64,000 bases of DNA from Myxococcales bacterium (GTDB lineage: Bacteria > Myxococcota_A > Polyangia > Haliangiales > Haliangiaceae). Positions 55,810-64,000 of the stretch are shown in pieces. A program made the translations under genes and the position numbers. Where the stretch lies: contig JADJGV010000021.1 in NCBI GenBank assembly GCA_016707895.1, positions 25,362-89,361 on the forward strand, read 5' to 3'. The notes below the pieces were generated by a model. That model was not told the origin of the DNA, did no database searches, and saw only the letters and a list, made by a program, of their open reading frames with translations. The first letter of the stretch is position 1, and the number at the start of each line of letters is the position of its first letter.

Positions 55810-57411
55810 GTGTCTGCGTCGCGCGCGAGCATTCCGCTTTCGGTGAAGCTCATGCTCACGACGTCGATCGTGGTGGCGGCGGCGGTGGCGATCTCGGCGT
55901 GGTTCGGACAGCGCACGATCGCCGAGCTGGCGCGTGACGATGTAGCTGCGCGTCGCACCACCGGCGAGGCGGCGATCGTCCGCGAGGCCGAGCTGCTCAC
56001 CAAGAACGTCGCGACCGCCACCGCGATCCCGATGGCGCAGCAGGCCTACGGCGAGGTCGGCCCGCTGATCGCGGCGACGCTGCGCGACTACCCGCGCATC
56101 CAGTGGATCGCGATCGCGTCGGACGGCAAGCTGGTCGCGTCCACGCCGGGGGCGCCGACCGTGGCCTTCGACGATCTGAGCGACGCCCGCGGCGCGATCG
56201 GCCACCGCCGGGTGGCGCCCGACCAGCCCGACTGGATCTACGGCTCGGACATCCGGCTGGGCGACCAGGTGCTGGGCCAGCTGCGGCTGGGGGTGTCGAC
56301 GGCCGAGCTCGACGCCGAGCTGGCGCGGGTGGTGGCGACCGCCGACGATCAGGCCCAGCGCTCGATGCGGACGGTGTGGATGGTGGCGCTGGCGCTCCTG
56401 GCGGTGGGCGTGGTGATGGCCGCGCTGCAGGGCGTCCGTATTGGTAAGCCGCTGCGCGCGCTGGCCACGTCGGCGGCCAAGATCGCGGCCGGCGATCTGC
56501 GGCAGCGGGTCGACGACCGCCGCCGCGACGAGATCGGCGCGCTGGCGAAGAACTTCAACTTCATGGCCGACCGCCTGGGCCAGCTGATGATCGAGCAGGC
56601 GGCCAAGGCGTCGATGGAGCGCGAGCTGGCGCTGGCCCGCAGCGTCCAGCAAGGGATGCTGCCGCCGCCCGACGTCGTCGAGCACGGCCGGTTCCGCGTG
56701 GTCGGGCACTGCGAGCCGGCGTCGAGCTGCGGCGGCGACTGGTGGACCTACCGCACGCTCAGCGGCGGCCGGCTGCTGCTGGTGATCGGCGACGCCACCG
56801 GCCACGGCGTGCACTCGGCGATCGTCGCCGGCACCGCCCGCGGCGCGGTCGAGGCGCTGGCCGAGGCCGACGAGCGGCTGCTGACGCCCGACCAGATCCT
56901 GCGGTCGATCGACGCGGCGATCCGTAACGTCGGCGAGGCGTCGCTCTTGATGACCGCGTTCGTCGCGGTGCTGGACCCGGCGTCGGGCACGATCCAGTAC
57001 GCCAACGCCGGCCAGAACTTCCCGTACGTGATGCACATGGCGGCCGATCGCCGGCTCGACAAGAGCACGATCATCGCCGCCAGCGGCAACCCGCTGGGCG
57101 ATCGCGTGCTCAAGCTCGACATCCGCCGCGGCGCGATCCAGCTGCGCCCGGGCGACCTGTTCGTGGCCTTCACCGACGGCGTCGTCGAGCGACAGGCGCC
57201 GTCGGGCAAGCTGTTCGGCGATCGCCGGCTGCGCAGCATCTTCACCGGCGCGGCGATGGGCGCCGACGGCGCGTCGCTGGGGCGCCTGCGCGATCAGGTG
57301 CGGACCCAGATCGACGAGTTCGCCGCCGGCACCGTGGCCCAGGACGACATCACGTTCGTGCTGTGCCACTACGACCCGATCACCGCGGGCGCGATCGGGG
57401 CCGCGGGATGA
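55810..57411 (+). CDS. Membrane SpoIIE/RsbU-type phosphatase with HAMP domain (module 2)
   Basis: A 533-residue protein built like the one at 17477. It has a membrane helix (LSVKLMLTTSIVVAAAVAISAW), an extracytoplasmic sensor of about 160 residues and a second helix (TVWMVALALLAVGVVMAALQ). HAMP (DEIGALAKNFNFMADRL) and PP2C/SpoIIE (SCGGDWWTYRTL, VIGDATGHGVHSAIV, AFTDGVVERQ, DDITFVL) follow. The shared K-NFNFMAD and GGDWWT segments show recent common ancestry with 17477. Its stop overlaps the TonB receptor start by ATGA, so sensor phosphatase and receptor are translationally coupled. Confidence 0.9.
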   Translation: MSASRASIPLSVKLMLTTSIVVAAAVAISAWFGQRTIAELARDDVAARRTTGEAAIVREAELLTKNVATATAIPMAQQAYGEVGPLIAATLRDYPRIQWIAIASDGKLVASTPGAPTVAFDDLSDARGAIGHRRVAPDQPDWIYGSDIRLGDQVLGQLRLGVSTAELDAELARVVATADDQAQRSMRTVWMVALALLAVGVVMAALQGVRIGKPLRALATSAAKIAAGDLRQRVDDRRRDEIGALAKNFNFMADRLGQLMIEQAAKASMERELALARSVQQGMLPPPDVVEHGRFRVVGHCEPASSCGGDWWTYRTLSGGRLLLVIGDATGHGVHSAIVAGTARGAVEALAEADERLLTPDQILRSIDAAIRNVGEASLLMTAFVAVLDPASGTIQYANAGQNFPYVMHMAADRRLDKSTIIAASGNPLGDRVLKLDIRRGAIQLRPGDLFVAFTDGVVERQAPSGKLFGDRRLRSIFTGAAMGADGASLGRLRDQVRTQIDEFAAGTVAQDDITFVLCHYDPITAGAIGAAG

Positions 57412-59430
57412 GCCGCGCCCTGGCGGTGGCCGCCGTGATGATCGCGACCGCCCGGCTGGCGAGCGCCGACGTGCCCCACGTCGACGTCGACGACCTGCCG
57501 CCGCTGCCCGAGGACGCCAGCGACGACGCCGGCACCAGCCTGGCGGTGGCGTCGGCGGCCACCGTCGAGGAGGACGTCGTGGTCGGCGCCGCCAAGCGCG
57601 AGCAGTCGCTGGGCAACGTCGCCTCGGCGGTGACGGTGGTGTCGGGCGATCGCCTGCGCCGGATGGGCTACCGCACCGTGGCCGAGGCGCTGCGCGGCGT
57701 CGCCGGCGTCTACGTGGTCGACGATCACTACACCGAGCGGGTCGGCGTGCGCGGCCTGCAGGTGGTCGGCGACTTCAACACCCGGCTGTTGCTGCTGATC
57801 GACGGCGCCACGGTCAACGAGCCGTGGAACCAGTTCGCCGGCTACGGCTGGGACGCGCCGGTGGCGATCGACGACATCGCCCGCATCGAGGTCATCCGCG
57901 GCCCGGTGTCGTCGGTGTACGGCACCAACGCGTTCTTCGGCATCGTCAACATCGTCACCCGCGGCGCCACCGAGAGCCCGCGGGCGTGGGGCCGGCTGCA
58001 GACGTCGAGCTTCGGCGCCAGCGCCGCGGCCGGGTTCGCGATGGGCGACGTCGATCACCAGCTGCGCGGCTCGGTGGCGGCGATGGGGCGCTGGGGCGAG
58101 CCGTTGACGGCCCCCGAGCTCGGGACGGTCGATCAGGATCGCGCGCGCGCTGGCGGTCGGCGTGGTCGGGGCCTACGCCGGCGCGTTCGCCCAGGTGCGG
58201 TTCTACCGCCGCGAGCGCACGCTGCCGTTCGCGCCGTACGGCACGGTGATCGGCAGCCCGGACAACACCGCCGCCGACACGCTGGGGATGCTCGAGGGCG
58301 GCTACACCCGCGAGCTGTCGTCGCGCTTGACCGCGACCGCGCGTCTCTACGCCAACGCGTACCGCTACCGCGATCGGCTCGTGCTCGACGACGGCACGTT
58401 CACCGACATCGGCGACTCGCGGTGGGGTGGCGGCGAGGCCCGCGGGCGCTACGCGGTGCTCGACGGCGATCGCCTCGGCGTCACCGCCGGCGCCGAGGTC
58501 ACCTTCATCTCCACCCACAGCCAGGCGCTTCGTCCTACGGCGCGGCGCCCGACGAGCCGGTGGTCGAGGTGCCCGCGCGACTTCAACCTCGCAGGGCTCT
58601 ACACCGAGATCGACGCCAAGCCGCTGCCGTGGCTGGCGCTCACCGCCGGGGTCCGCGCCGATCGCCACTCGGTGCTCGAGGATCGGGTGTCGCCGCGCGC
58701 CGCCCTGTTCGTCAGCGCCGGCGATCGCTACGGCGCCAAGCTGCTGTACGCCGAGGGCTTCCGCAACCCGAGCGCGTACGAGGCGTTCTTCGAGGACGGC
58801 GTCGACTTCATCGCCCAACCCGACATCGGCGCCGAGACGATCCGCAGCTACGAGGCGGTGGTGTGGGCGCGGCCGCGCCGGGCCTGACGACGCGCGGCTG
58901 TCGGCGTTCCGCTGGACCGCCGATCGGCTGGTCGAGCAGGACACCGTGACGGTGCCGATGGTCGGCGACCGCCTGCAGTTCGACAACCGCGGCCGGCTGC
59001 ACTCGACCGGGCTCAAAGCTCGAGGCCAGCTACCGCGACGCCGACGGCTGGCTGGCGTTCGGCGGCGGCACGCTGACCCAGGTCGAGGACGGCGACGGCG
59101 CGGTGGCGGTCGGCGCGCCGAGCTGGGCGGCGTCGGCGGGCTGTCGTCGCCGCTGGTGCGCTGCGCCGCGCCCACCTGTCGACCGAGGTCCAGGTGATCG
59201 GCGCGCGCTCGACCCGCGTCGCCGGCGTGCGCGCCGATGCTGGTTCGTGGCGTGGAACGTCGTCGCGTACCTGCCGAGCATCGGCGGCCTCGACGTCACC
59301 CTGGGCGTCCGCAACCTGCTCGGGCAGCGCGAGGCGAGTGCCGGCCCCGAGGACTACGTCGACCGCGACGATCCGATCGCGCACCTTGCCCGGCGAAGGA
59401 GGGGAGCCGTATGCGCGGCTCGGCTATCGC
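57408..59430 (+). CDS. TonB-dependent outer-membrane receptor, frame-disrupted
   Basis: The N-terminus is intact: signal peptide (LAVAAVMIATARLASA) and plug domain (VASAVTVVSGDRLRRMGYRT, VRGLQVVGDFNTRLLLLIDG, IARIEVIRGPVSSVYGTNAF). The barrel continues in other frames, with shifts near 58145, 58530, 58575, 58885, 59015, 59130, 59165 and 59240. Strands such as YTRELSSRLTATARLYANAY and LDVTLGVRNLLGQR remain readable. It is a full-length receptor (about 670 residues) broken by small indels. The cargo is unknown. The end is estimated from RLGYRY near 59430. Confidence 0.75.
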
Positions 59431-61838
59431 TACCAGCGTGCTGGCGCTGGCGCTGCTGGCGGTGGCACGGGGCGGCCGCGGCGGAGCCCGCCGCGCGGCG
59501 ACGACGACAGCGCGGCGCTCGTCGAGGACGGCCGGCGCAGCGCTCAAGGCCGGCGATCTCGCGGCGCCGCCGGCAAGGCCTCGATCAGGCGCTGGCGCTG
59601 AACCCGCGCCGGATCGAGGCCTACGCGCTGCGGGCCGCGGTGTTCGCCGCCAAGGGCGAGCCGACCCGCGGCGTGGCGATCATGCGCAAGGCGCCGGGCG
59701 CTGGCGCCCGAGAACGACGACGTCGTGATCGCGCTCGGCACCCAGCTGGTGCTGGCCGGCGAGGGTCGCCGAGGGCGTGCCGTTGCTCGGGCGGCGGCGG
59801 TGCGCGTGCCTGAGCGCTACGAGGCCGCACGCGCTGCTCGGGCACCACTACGCCGATCACGAGCGCTGGCGCGGCGCGGCGCTGGCGCTCGAGGCCTACC
59901 GGCGCAGCCGGCGGCGGCGCTGGCCGGCGAGGACGATCGCCACGCGCTCGATCTGGCCGAGGCCTACCTGCGCACCCGCCGCGCGCCGGCGGCGCTGACG
60001 CTGTACGAGGGCGTCGCGCGCCGGCACCCGACGTGGATGAGCGCGCGCGGCTGGGCCAGGCGTGGGCGCTGGCGGCGATCGACTGCGGCGCGGCGCGCCG
60101 GTGCTGCGCCGGCTGGCGGCCGATCCCACGGCGCCGGCGACGGTGGCGCTGGTCGACGGCCAGTGCGCGCTGGCCACCGGCGCGGCGGCCGACGCGCTGA
60201 CGCTGGCGCGGCGCTACCTGACGGCCGAGCCGCGGTCGGCGGCCGGGCTGGCGCTGGTCGGCGAGGCCGAGGCGGCGCGGCGATCTGACGGCGGCGCAGG
60301 GCGGCGCTGACCGAGGCCCGCGGGCCTCGAGCCCGATCGCGCGCGCTACGCGGTGCGGCTGGCGGGTGCTGCGCGCGGCCGGCGATCACGCGGCGGCGCT
60401 GGCCGAGCTCGAGCCGATCACCGTCGCGCCCGACTCGGTCGACTACCGCGGCTACTGGCTGGAGCTGGGCGAGGCGCTGCTGGCGGTCGGGCGCGGGCCG
60501 GCGATGCTCGACCGGCTGCAGGCCGCGCTGGCGACCGCGCCCGACGACGCCGAGCTCGCGATGGTCGGCGGCGCCCAGCTGGCGGCCGGCGATCACGCGG
60601 GCGCGGCGGCGGCGACGCTCGAGCGCGCGCTGGCGCCAACGTCGCCGGACGGCGGCGGCGCGGACCCGCGCCCGCCTTCGGCGGCGCTGGTGGCGATCGG
60701 CGAGCGCGCGCTGCGTCGCGGCGACGCGGCCGCGGCCGAGCCGGCGCTGGTGCGGGCCGACGCGGTGGCCAGCGGGCCGGCGGTCTGGCGGGGGCTCGGC
60801 GCGGTGCGGCTGGCGCGCGGCGACGCGGCCGGCGCGGCCGAGCTGCTGGCCCGCGCGGGCCGGCGACCGCCGACGTGGCGACGCTGATCCTCGGCAGGCC
60901 GCGCCCAGGCGGCGCGGGCGACATCGCGGCGGCGCCGGGCGGCGCTGGCGTCCAGGCGGCGGAGGGGGCCGAGGGCCCGGGCGCTCGACGTCGGCCTCGA
61001 GCGCGCGGCGACCTCGAGCTGGCCGCCGACGCGCCGGCGGCCGCGGTCGAGATCCTGGCCGCGGTGCCGACGGCGGCCAGAGCCACCGGCGCAAGCCGCG
61101 CTGGACGCCGCCGCTGGTGACCGCCGCCACGCCGCGGGCTGGCGGCGCGCCGACGGTCAGGCCGGGGCGGCGCTCGGCCGCTCAACGACGCGCCCGGCGA
61201 CGCCGACGGGCGAGGTCGCGGTGGCGATCCGCTGCGATCGCGCGCTGGCCGCGGTCGCCACCGGCGATCGCGATCGCGGCGGCGCCAGCTCCGGCGACCG
61301 CCAAGCTGCGCTGCGCCGTTCCCGGCGCCGGCCGACACCCAGGCGGTGCCGATCCTGACCGCGTTCGTCGACGGGCTCAACCCGCGGCGGGCGGCCAAGG
61401 CGGTCGACCGCCTGGCGGCGCTGGCCAAGAGCGCGACCGGCGTGTCGAAGGCGCTGGCCGGCGACCGCGGTGCGGGTGGTGGCGATGTCGGCCGCCGAGC
61501 AGGCCTACCGCGCCGGCAAGCTCGACCAGGCGACGCCAAGCACCTGGCGACCGCCAAGCGGTCGAGGTGCGGGCCGGCGCCGACGAGCTGGCCTACGACC
61601 TGGCCGCGCTCGATCTCGCCGACGGCAGCCTGACGCCGCGCGCGCCGGGTTCGGCAAGGTCGCGGGGCGCGGCTGCCGAGGCCGCTGATCGGCGCCCGGC
61701 ATCGTCGCCGATCGCGAGGGCGACGGCGCCCGCGCGCTCGAGCAGTGGCGCGCGGCCAAGAAGGCCGGCGCCCGCGCGGGCCTGCTCGACGAGTGGATCG
61801 CCGCCAAGGAGCGCATCTTCGGCGGAGGTGGCCGATGA
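59411..61838 (+). CDS. Secreted TPR protein (module 2), frame-disrupted
   Basis: It starts at ATG 59411 after GAAGGAGGGG with a signal-like stretch (SAIATSVLALALLAVA). TPR units are readable across several frames, for example LVEDGRAALKAGD, LALNPRRIEAYALRAAVFAA, AGDHAAALAELEPITVAP and AEQAYRAGKLDQ. It ends LLDEWIAAKERIFGGGG, matching the end of the TPR protein at 19393. Indels lie roughly every 100-250 bases. The stop overlaps the PhnD-like gene by ATGA. It is reconstructed as about 800 residues. Confidence 0.7.
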
Positions 61839-62719
61839 GGCTCGTCGTGATCGCGGCGCTGGCGGCGGCGCTGGCCGGCGCGCCGCGCCGCGCGACGCCG
61901 CGCCGGTGACGGTCGGCGTGTTCGCGCCGTCGACGCCGTTCGACGGCACCGCCGGCGCGGCTCGCGTTCGCCAACAAGCTCGCCGGCCACCTGGCCGGCG
62001 CCGACGGCGTGGGTCGGGTCTACGGCAAGGCCAGCGACTTCGCGCGGCGCTGGCCAAGGGCGACGTGCAGCTGGCGGTGGTCGACGCCTCGTTCCTGGCC
62101 GCCAGCGGCGCCGCCCACACCGACCTCGCGGTCGCGATCCGCGACGGCGCGACCGCGGTCGCCTGGCAGCTGGTGGCGCGGGCGCCGACCGCCAGCGTGC
62201 TCGAGCTGCGCGGCAAGACCGTGCTGGCGCCGATCACCGACGGTCGCCGCCACGCGGCGTTCGTCGACAACGCCCTGCTCGGCGGCGAGCTGGCCGCCGG
62301 GTTCTGGAAGATCGAGCCGTCGCCCGACGCGCTGTCGGCGGTCGCCGCGGTGGCTTTCCGGCAAGGCCGACGCCGCGGTGGTGCCGAGCGGCGTCGCGCT
62401 GCCGGCCGGCGTGACCGGGTCGCGACGCTGCCGAGCGGTGAGCTGGCCGGTGTTGATCAGCCAGGCCGCGCCCGCCCGCCGTCGTGCGGCGCCAGGCGCG
62501 CGAGCGCGCGGCCAGCTTCGGCGGCGGCGGCGCGATCACCGGCTTCCCGCGCCAGCGGCGTCGACGGCTTGCGCAAGGGGCTGGCGCGGCGGATGAAGAA
62601 GGCGCTGCGCCAAGCGCTGATCGTGCCCAACCTGCGGATCACGGTCGGCGAGCTGGTGATGAAGGCACGTTCCGCGTCGAGCCGCCGCTGGTCGCCGGCG
62701 CTACTTCGCGCCGCCGTGA
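61835..62719 (+). CDS. PhnD-like periplasmic binding protein (module 2), frame-disrupted
   Basis: It starts at ATG 61835 (MRLVVIAALAAALAGA, signal peptide). Readable PhnD-like blocks include VTVGVFAPSTPFDGTAGAA, VQLAVVDASFLAASGAAHTD, LELRGKTVLAPITDGRRHAAF, VDNALLGGELAAGFW and GGGGAITGFP. These align in order with the protein at 22069 (LTIGIYAPTVEFG, VDFAIVDGQ, LKGKKLAYVQTGCDDNAFID, GGGGAISGW). Several indels break the frame. The end at 62719 is inferred from a YFAPP-stop reading. Confidence 0.7.
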
Positions 62720-63571
62720 CGATCGCGTGCGCCGGTCGGCCGCGCGGCGCGCGTTGCCCCGGTGATGCGCGCCCCAGCCGGGATCGCTGTCGTCGGCCAG
62801 GAGCCGGCCCACCGAGGCCAGCTCGAGCCGGTTGCCGATCAGCGCCAGGATGTTGCCGAGCCGGCCGGCGACACCGCGAGCGCGGCGGTGAGCCGGCGGC
62901 GGTGCGGCGCAACAGGCCGGCGCGGGCGTCGGCCGCCACCGCACCGCGGTCGCGCGGTGGACGCCGTACATCGCGGCGAGCTGCTTCGGAGGGTCGCGCC
63001 GCCGAGCGGTGGCAGGCGCAGGAGGTTGCGGCGCGGGCGTCGAGGTCGCCGACCGCGGCGGTGAACGCCTCGCGCCACGCCGCGCGGTAGGTGGCCTGAG
63101 GAACGCCAGCTCCGGATCGTCGGCGATCGCCACCAGGTCGTCGAGCTCGTCGCCGCCGCCCGGGCGATCCTTGGCCCGGTGTGATCGACCGCGAGCCAGG
63201 TGGCGACGACCGCACCAGCCCGCGCAGCGGGCGCGCCGGCGCGCGACGACGCGCGCGGCGGCGCCGGGGCTCGGCGACCAGGAGCCGGGCGCGGGTGCGC
63301 TGGACGACGTCGTCGATCACCGCCGCCGTCGAGGCGGCGCATGTGGGCGAAAGCTGACCGGCAGGTCGCGCAGGTAGTCGCGCTCGAAGATCGCCAGCGC
63401 CGCGGCGGCCCCGCGCGCGCATAAGCGCCAGCGCCAGCTCGATCCGCGTCGACCTCGGCCGCCGCGGCCGCGCGGGCGACGCGGCCGTGACGCGCGGCCC
63501 GATCGATCGCTGACGCCGGGCAGCGCGGCGGTGGCGCGGGCCACGGCGTCATCGAGCGCGGGCGGCGTCAT
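62720..63571 (-). CDS. RNA polymerase sigma factor, Sig-70_gmx1-like, frame-disrupted
   Basis: It reads on the minus strand from ATG 63571 (MTPPALDDAVARATAALPGV). Sigma-region-2-like pieces are FERDYLRDLPVSF and VIDDVVQRTRARLLVAEP. A linker LRGLVR-VVATWLAVDHT and a region-4-like part (TYRAAWREAFTAAVGDLDAR, LAAMYGVHRATAVRW-ADARAGLLRR) follow. This pattern matches the myxobacterial sigma family often found next to Ser/Thr kinase genes. Several indels interrupt the frame and the 3' end is uncertain. Confidence 0.6.
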
Positions 63572-63635
63572 CGCGACGCCAGAATATTGCCTGAGAGCGG
63601 CACCGGCCGGGCGCGCGCTATCGTCGGGGGGCATA

Positions 63636-64000
63636 ATGATCTGCCTCGACGACACTCACCGTGCTGCGCGCCGTCATCGGGCGACGTCAGCGGCGGCAAT
63701 TTGAGCGAGCCCGATCAACACCTGGATCGCTGCGCCGCGTGCTGCCTTGCGCTGATCGGCGCCGGCAGGGCGAGGTGCTGAGCGGCGCCGCGCGCAACCA
63801 GGACGAGCAAGCGCCTGGAGCGCGGCTCGAGCGCTACGTCGTCGCCAGCGCGCCAGCTGGGCGCCAGGCGCGATGGGCGTGATCTACGCAGCGCACGAAT
63901 CCGGCGCTCCCGATCAGGTTGATGGCGATCAGCTGGTGCGCCCGAAGCGCGGCGGCGCCGACGGCCGGCACCTCGCAGAGCCCAGGCGATGGCGCGGCTG
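63636..64000 (+). CDS. Ser/Thr protein kinase, 5' part, frame-disrupted and truncated
   Basis: It begins at ATG 63636 (MICLDD). A zinc-finger-like anti-sigma motif (SEPDQHLDRCAACCLALIGA) is followed by kinase glycine-loop remnants (RYVVASA...MGVIYAAH), VRPKRGGADGRHLAE and a final MAR(L) that fits the helix-C region, spread over different frames. It is divergent from the sigma-factor gene, a common myxobacterial pairing. The rest lies outside the window. Confidence 0.5.

Overview
The window is very GC-rich DNA (about 70% or more, with strong G/C preference at third codon positions) from what looks like a myxobacterium, most likely a Nannocystineae/Kofleriaceae/Haliangium-type member of the Myxococcota. 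The support is the gene content: Ser/Thr kinases fused to PEGA or beta-propeller domains, three sigma-54 enhancer-binding proteins (EBPs), three SpoIIE-type phosphatases, many lipoproteins with Asp/Ala-rich linkers, a CFI-box C-terminal domain, and a sigma factor resembling the myxobacterial Sig-70_gmx1 family. No phage, insertion sequence or CRISPR array was seen. The taxonomy is inference.

Layout. 0-8 kb: a leaderless toxin-antitoxin pair cut by the window edge, an overlapping operon of two PEGA proteins and an FGE-domain lipoprotein, a lipoprotein, an ArsA-like ATPase, a metallo-beta-lactamase-fold hydrolase, a PocR-type EBP and YacG. 8-13 kb: RNA repair locus, rtcR divergent from rtcB-rtcA, with a sigma-54 promoter and a 21-copy GGGATC array between rtcB and rtcA. 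14-25 kb: a large LTD metalloprotease, then a signalling block of SpoIIE phosphatase, TPR protein, PhnD-like binding protein, STAS/zinc-ribbon protein, histidine kinase and receiver. 25.2-25.8 kb: a non-coding cluster of parS-like sites between convergent genes. 26-40 kb: CFI-box protein, a three-gene DNA-repair/ferredoxin operon, a PEGA kinase, envelope lipoproteins, a PLP decarboxylase, a TSUP transporter and an FHA EBP. 40-47.7 kb: kinase, a sigma-54-driven peptide with a double-Gly leader, M1 aminopeptidase, a Gly-rich lipoprotein, and tRNA-Val and tRNA-Asp. 47.7-57.4 kb: methyltransferase, two further SpoIIE phosphatases, envelope proteins, DsbA-like and DTW-domain enzymes. 57.4-64 kb: TonB receptor, a second TPR protein and a second PhnD-like protein, a sigma factor and a truncated kinase, all broken by many small frameshifts that look like sequence errors.

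Cross-cutting observations. Ten start codons lie exactly six bases after a TANNNT hexamer, which points to widespread leaderless transcription. The SpoIIE-TPR-PhnD set occurs twice. A hairpin repeat of about 60 bp occurs twice. Adjacent genes often overlap by ATGA or GTGA, so translational coupling is probably common.
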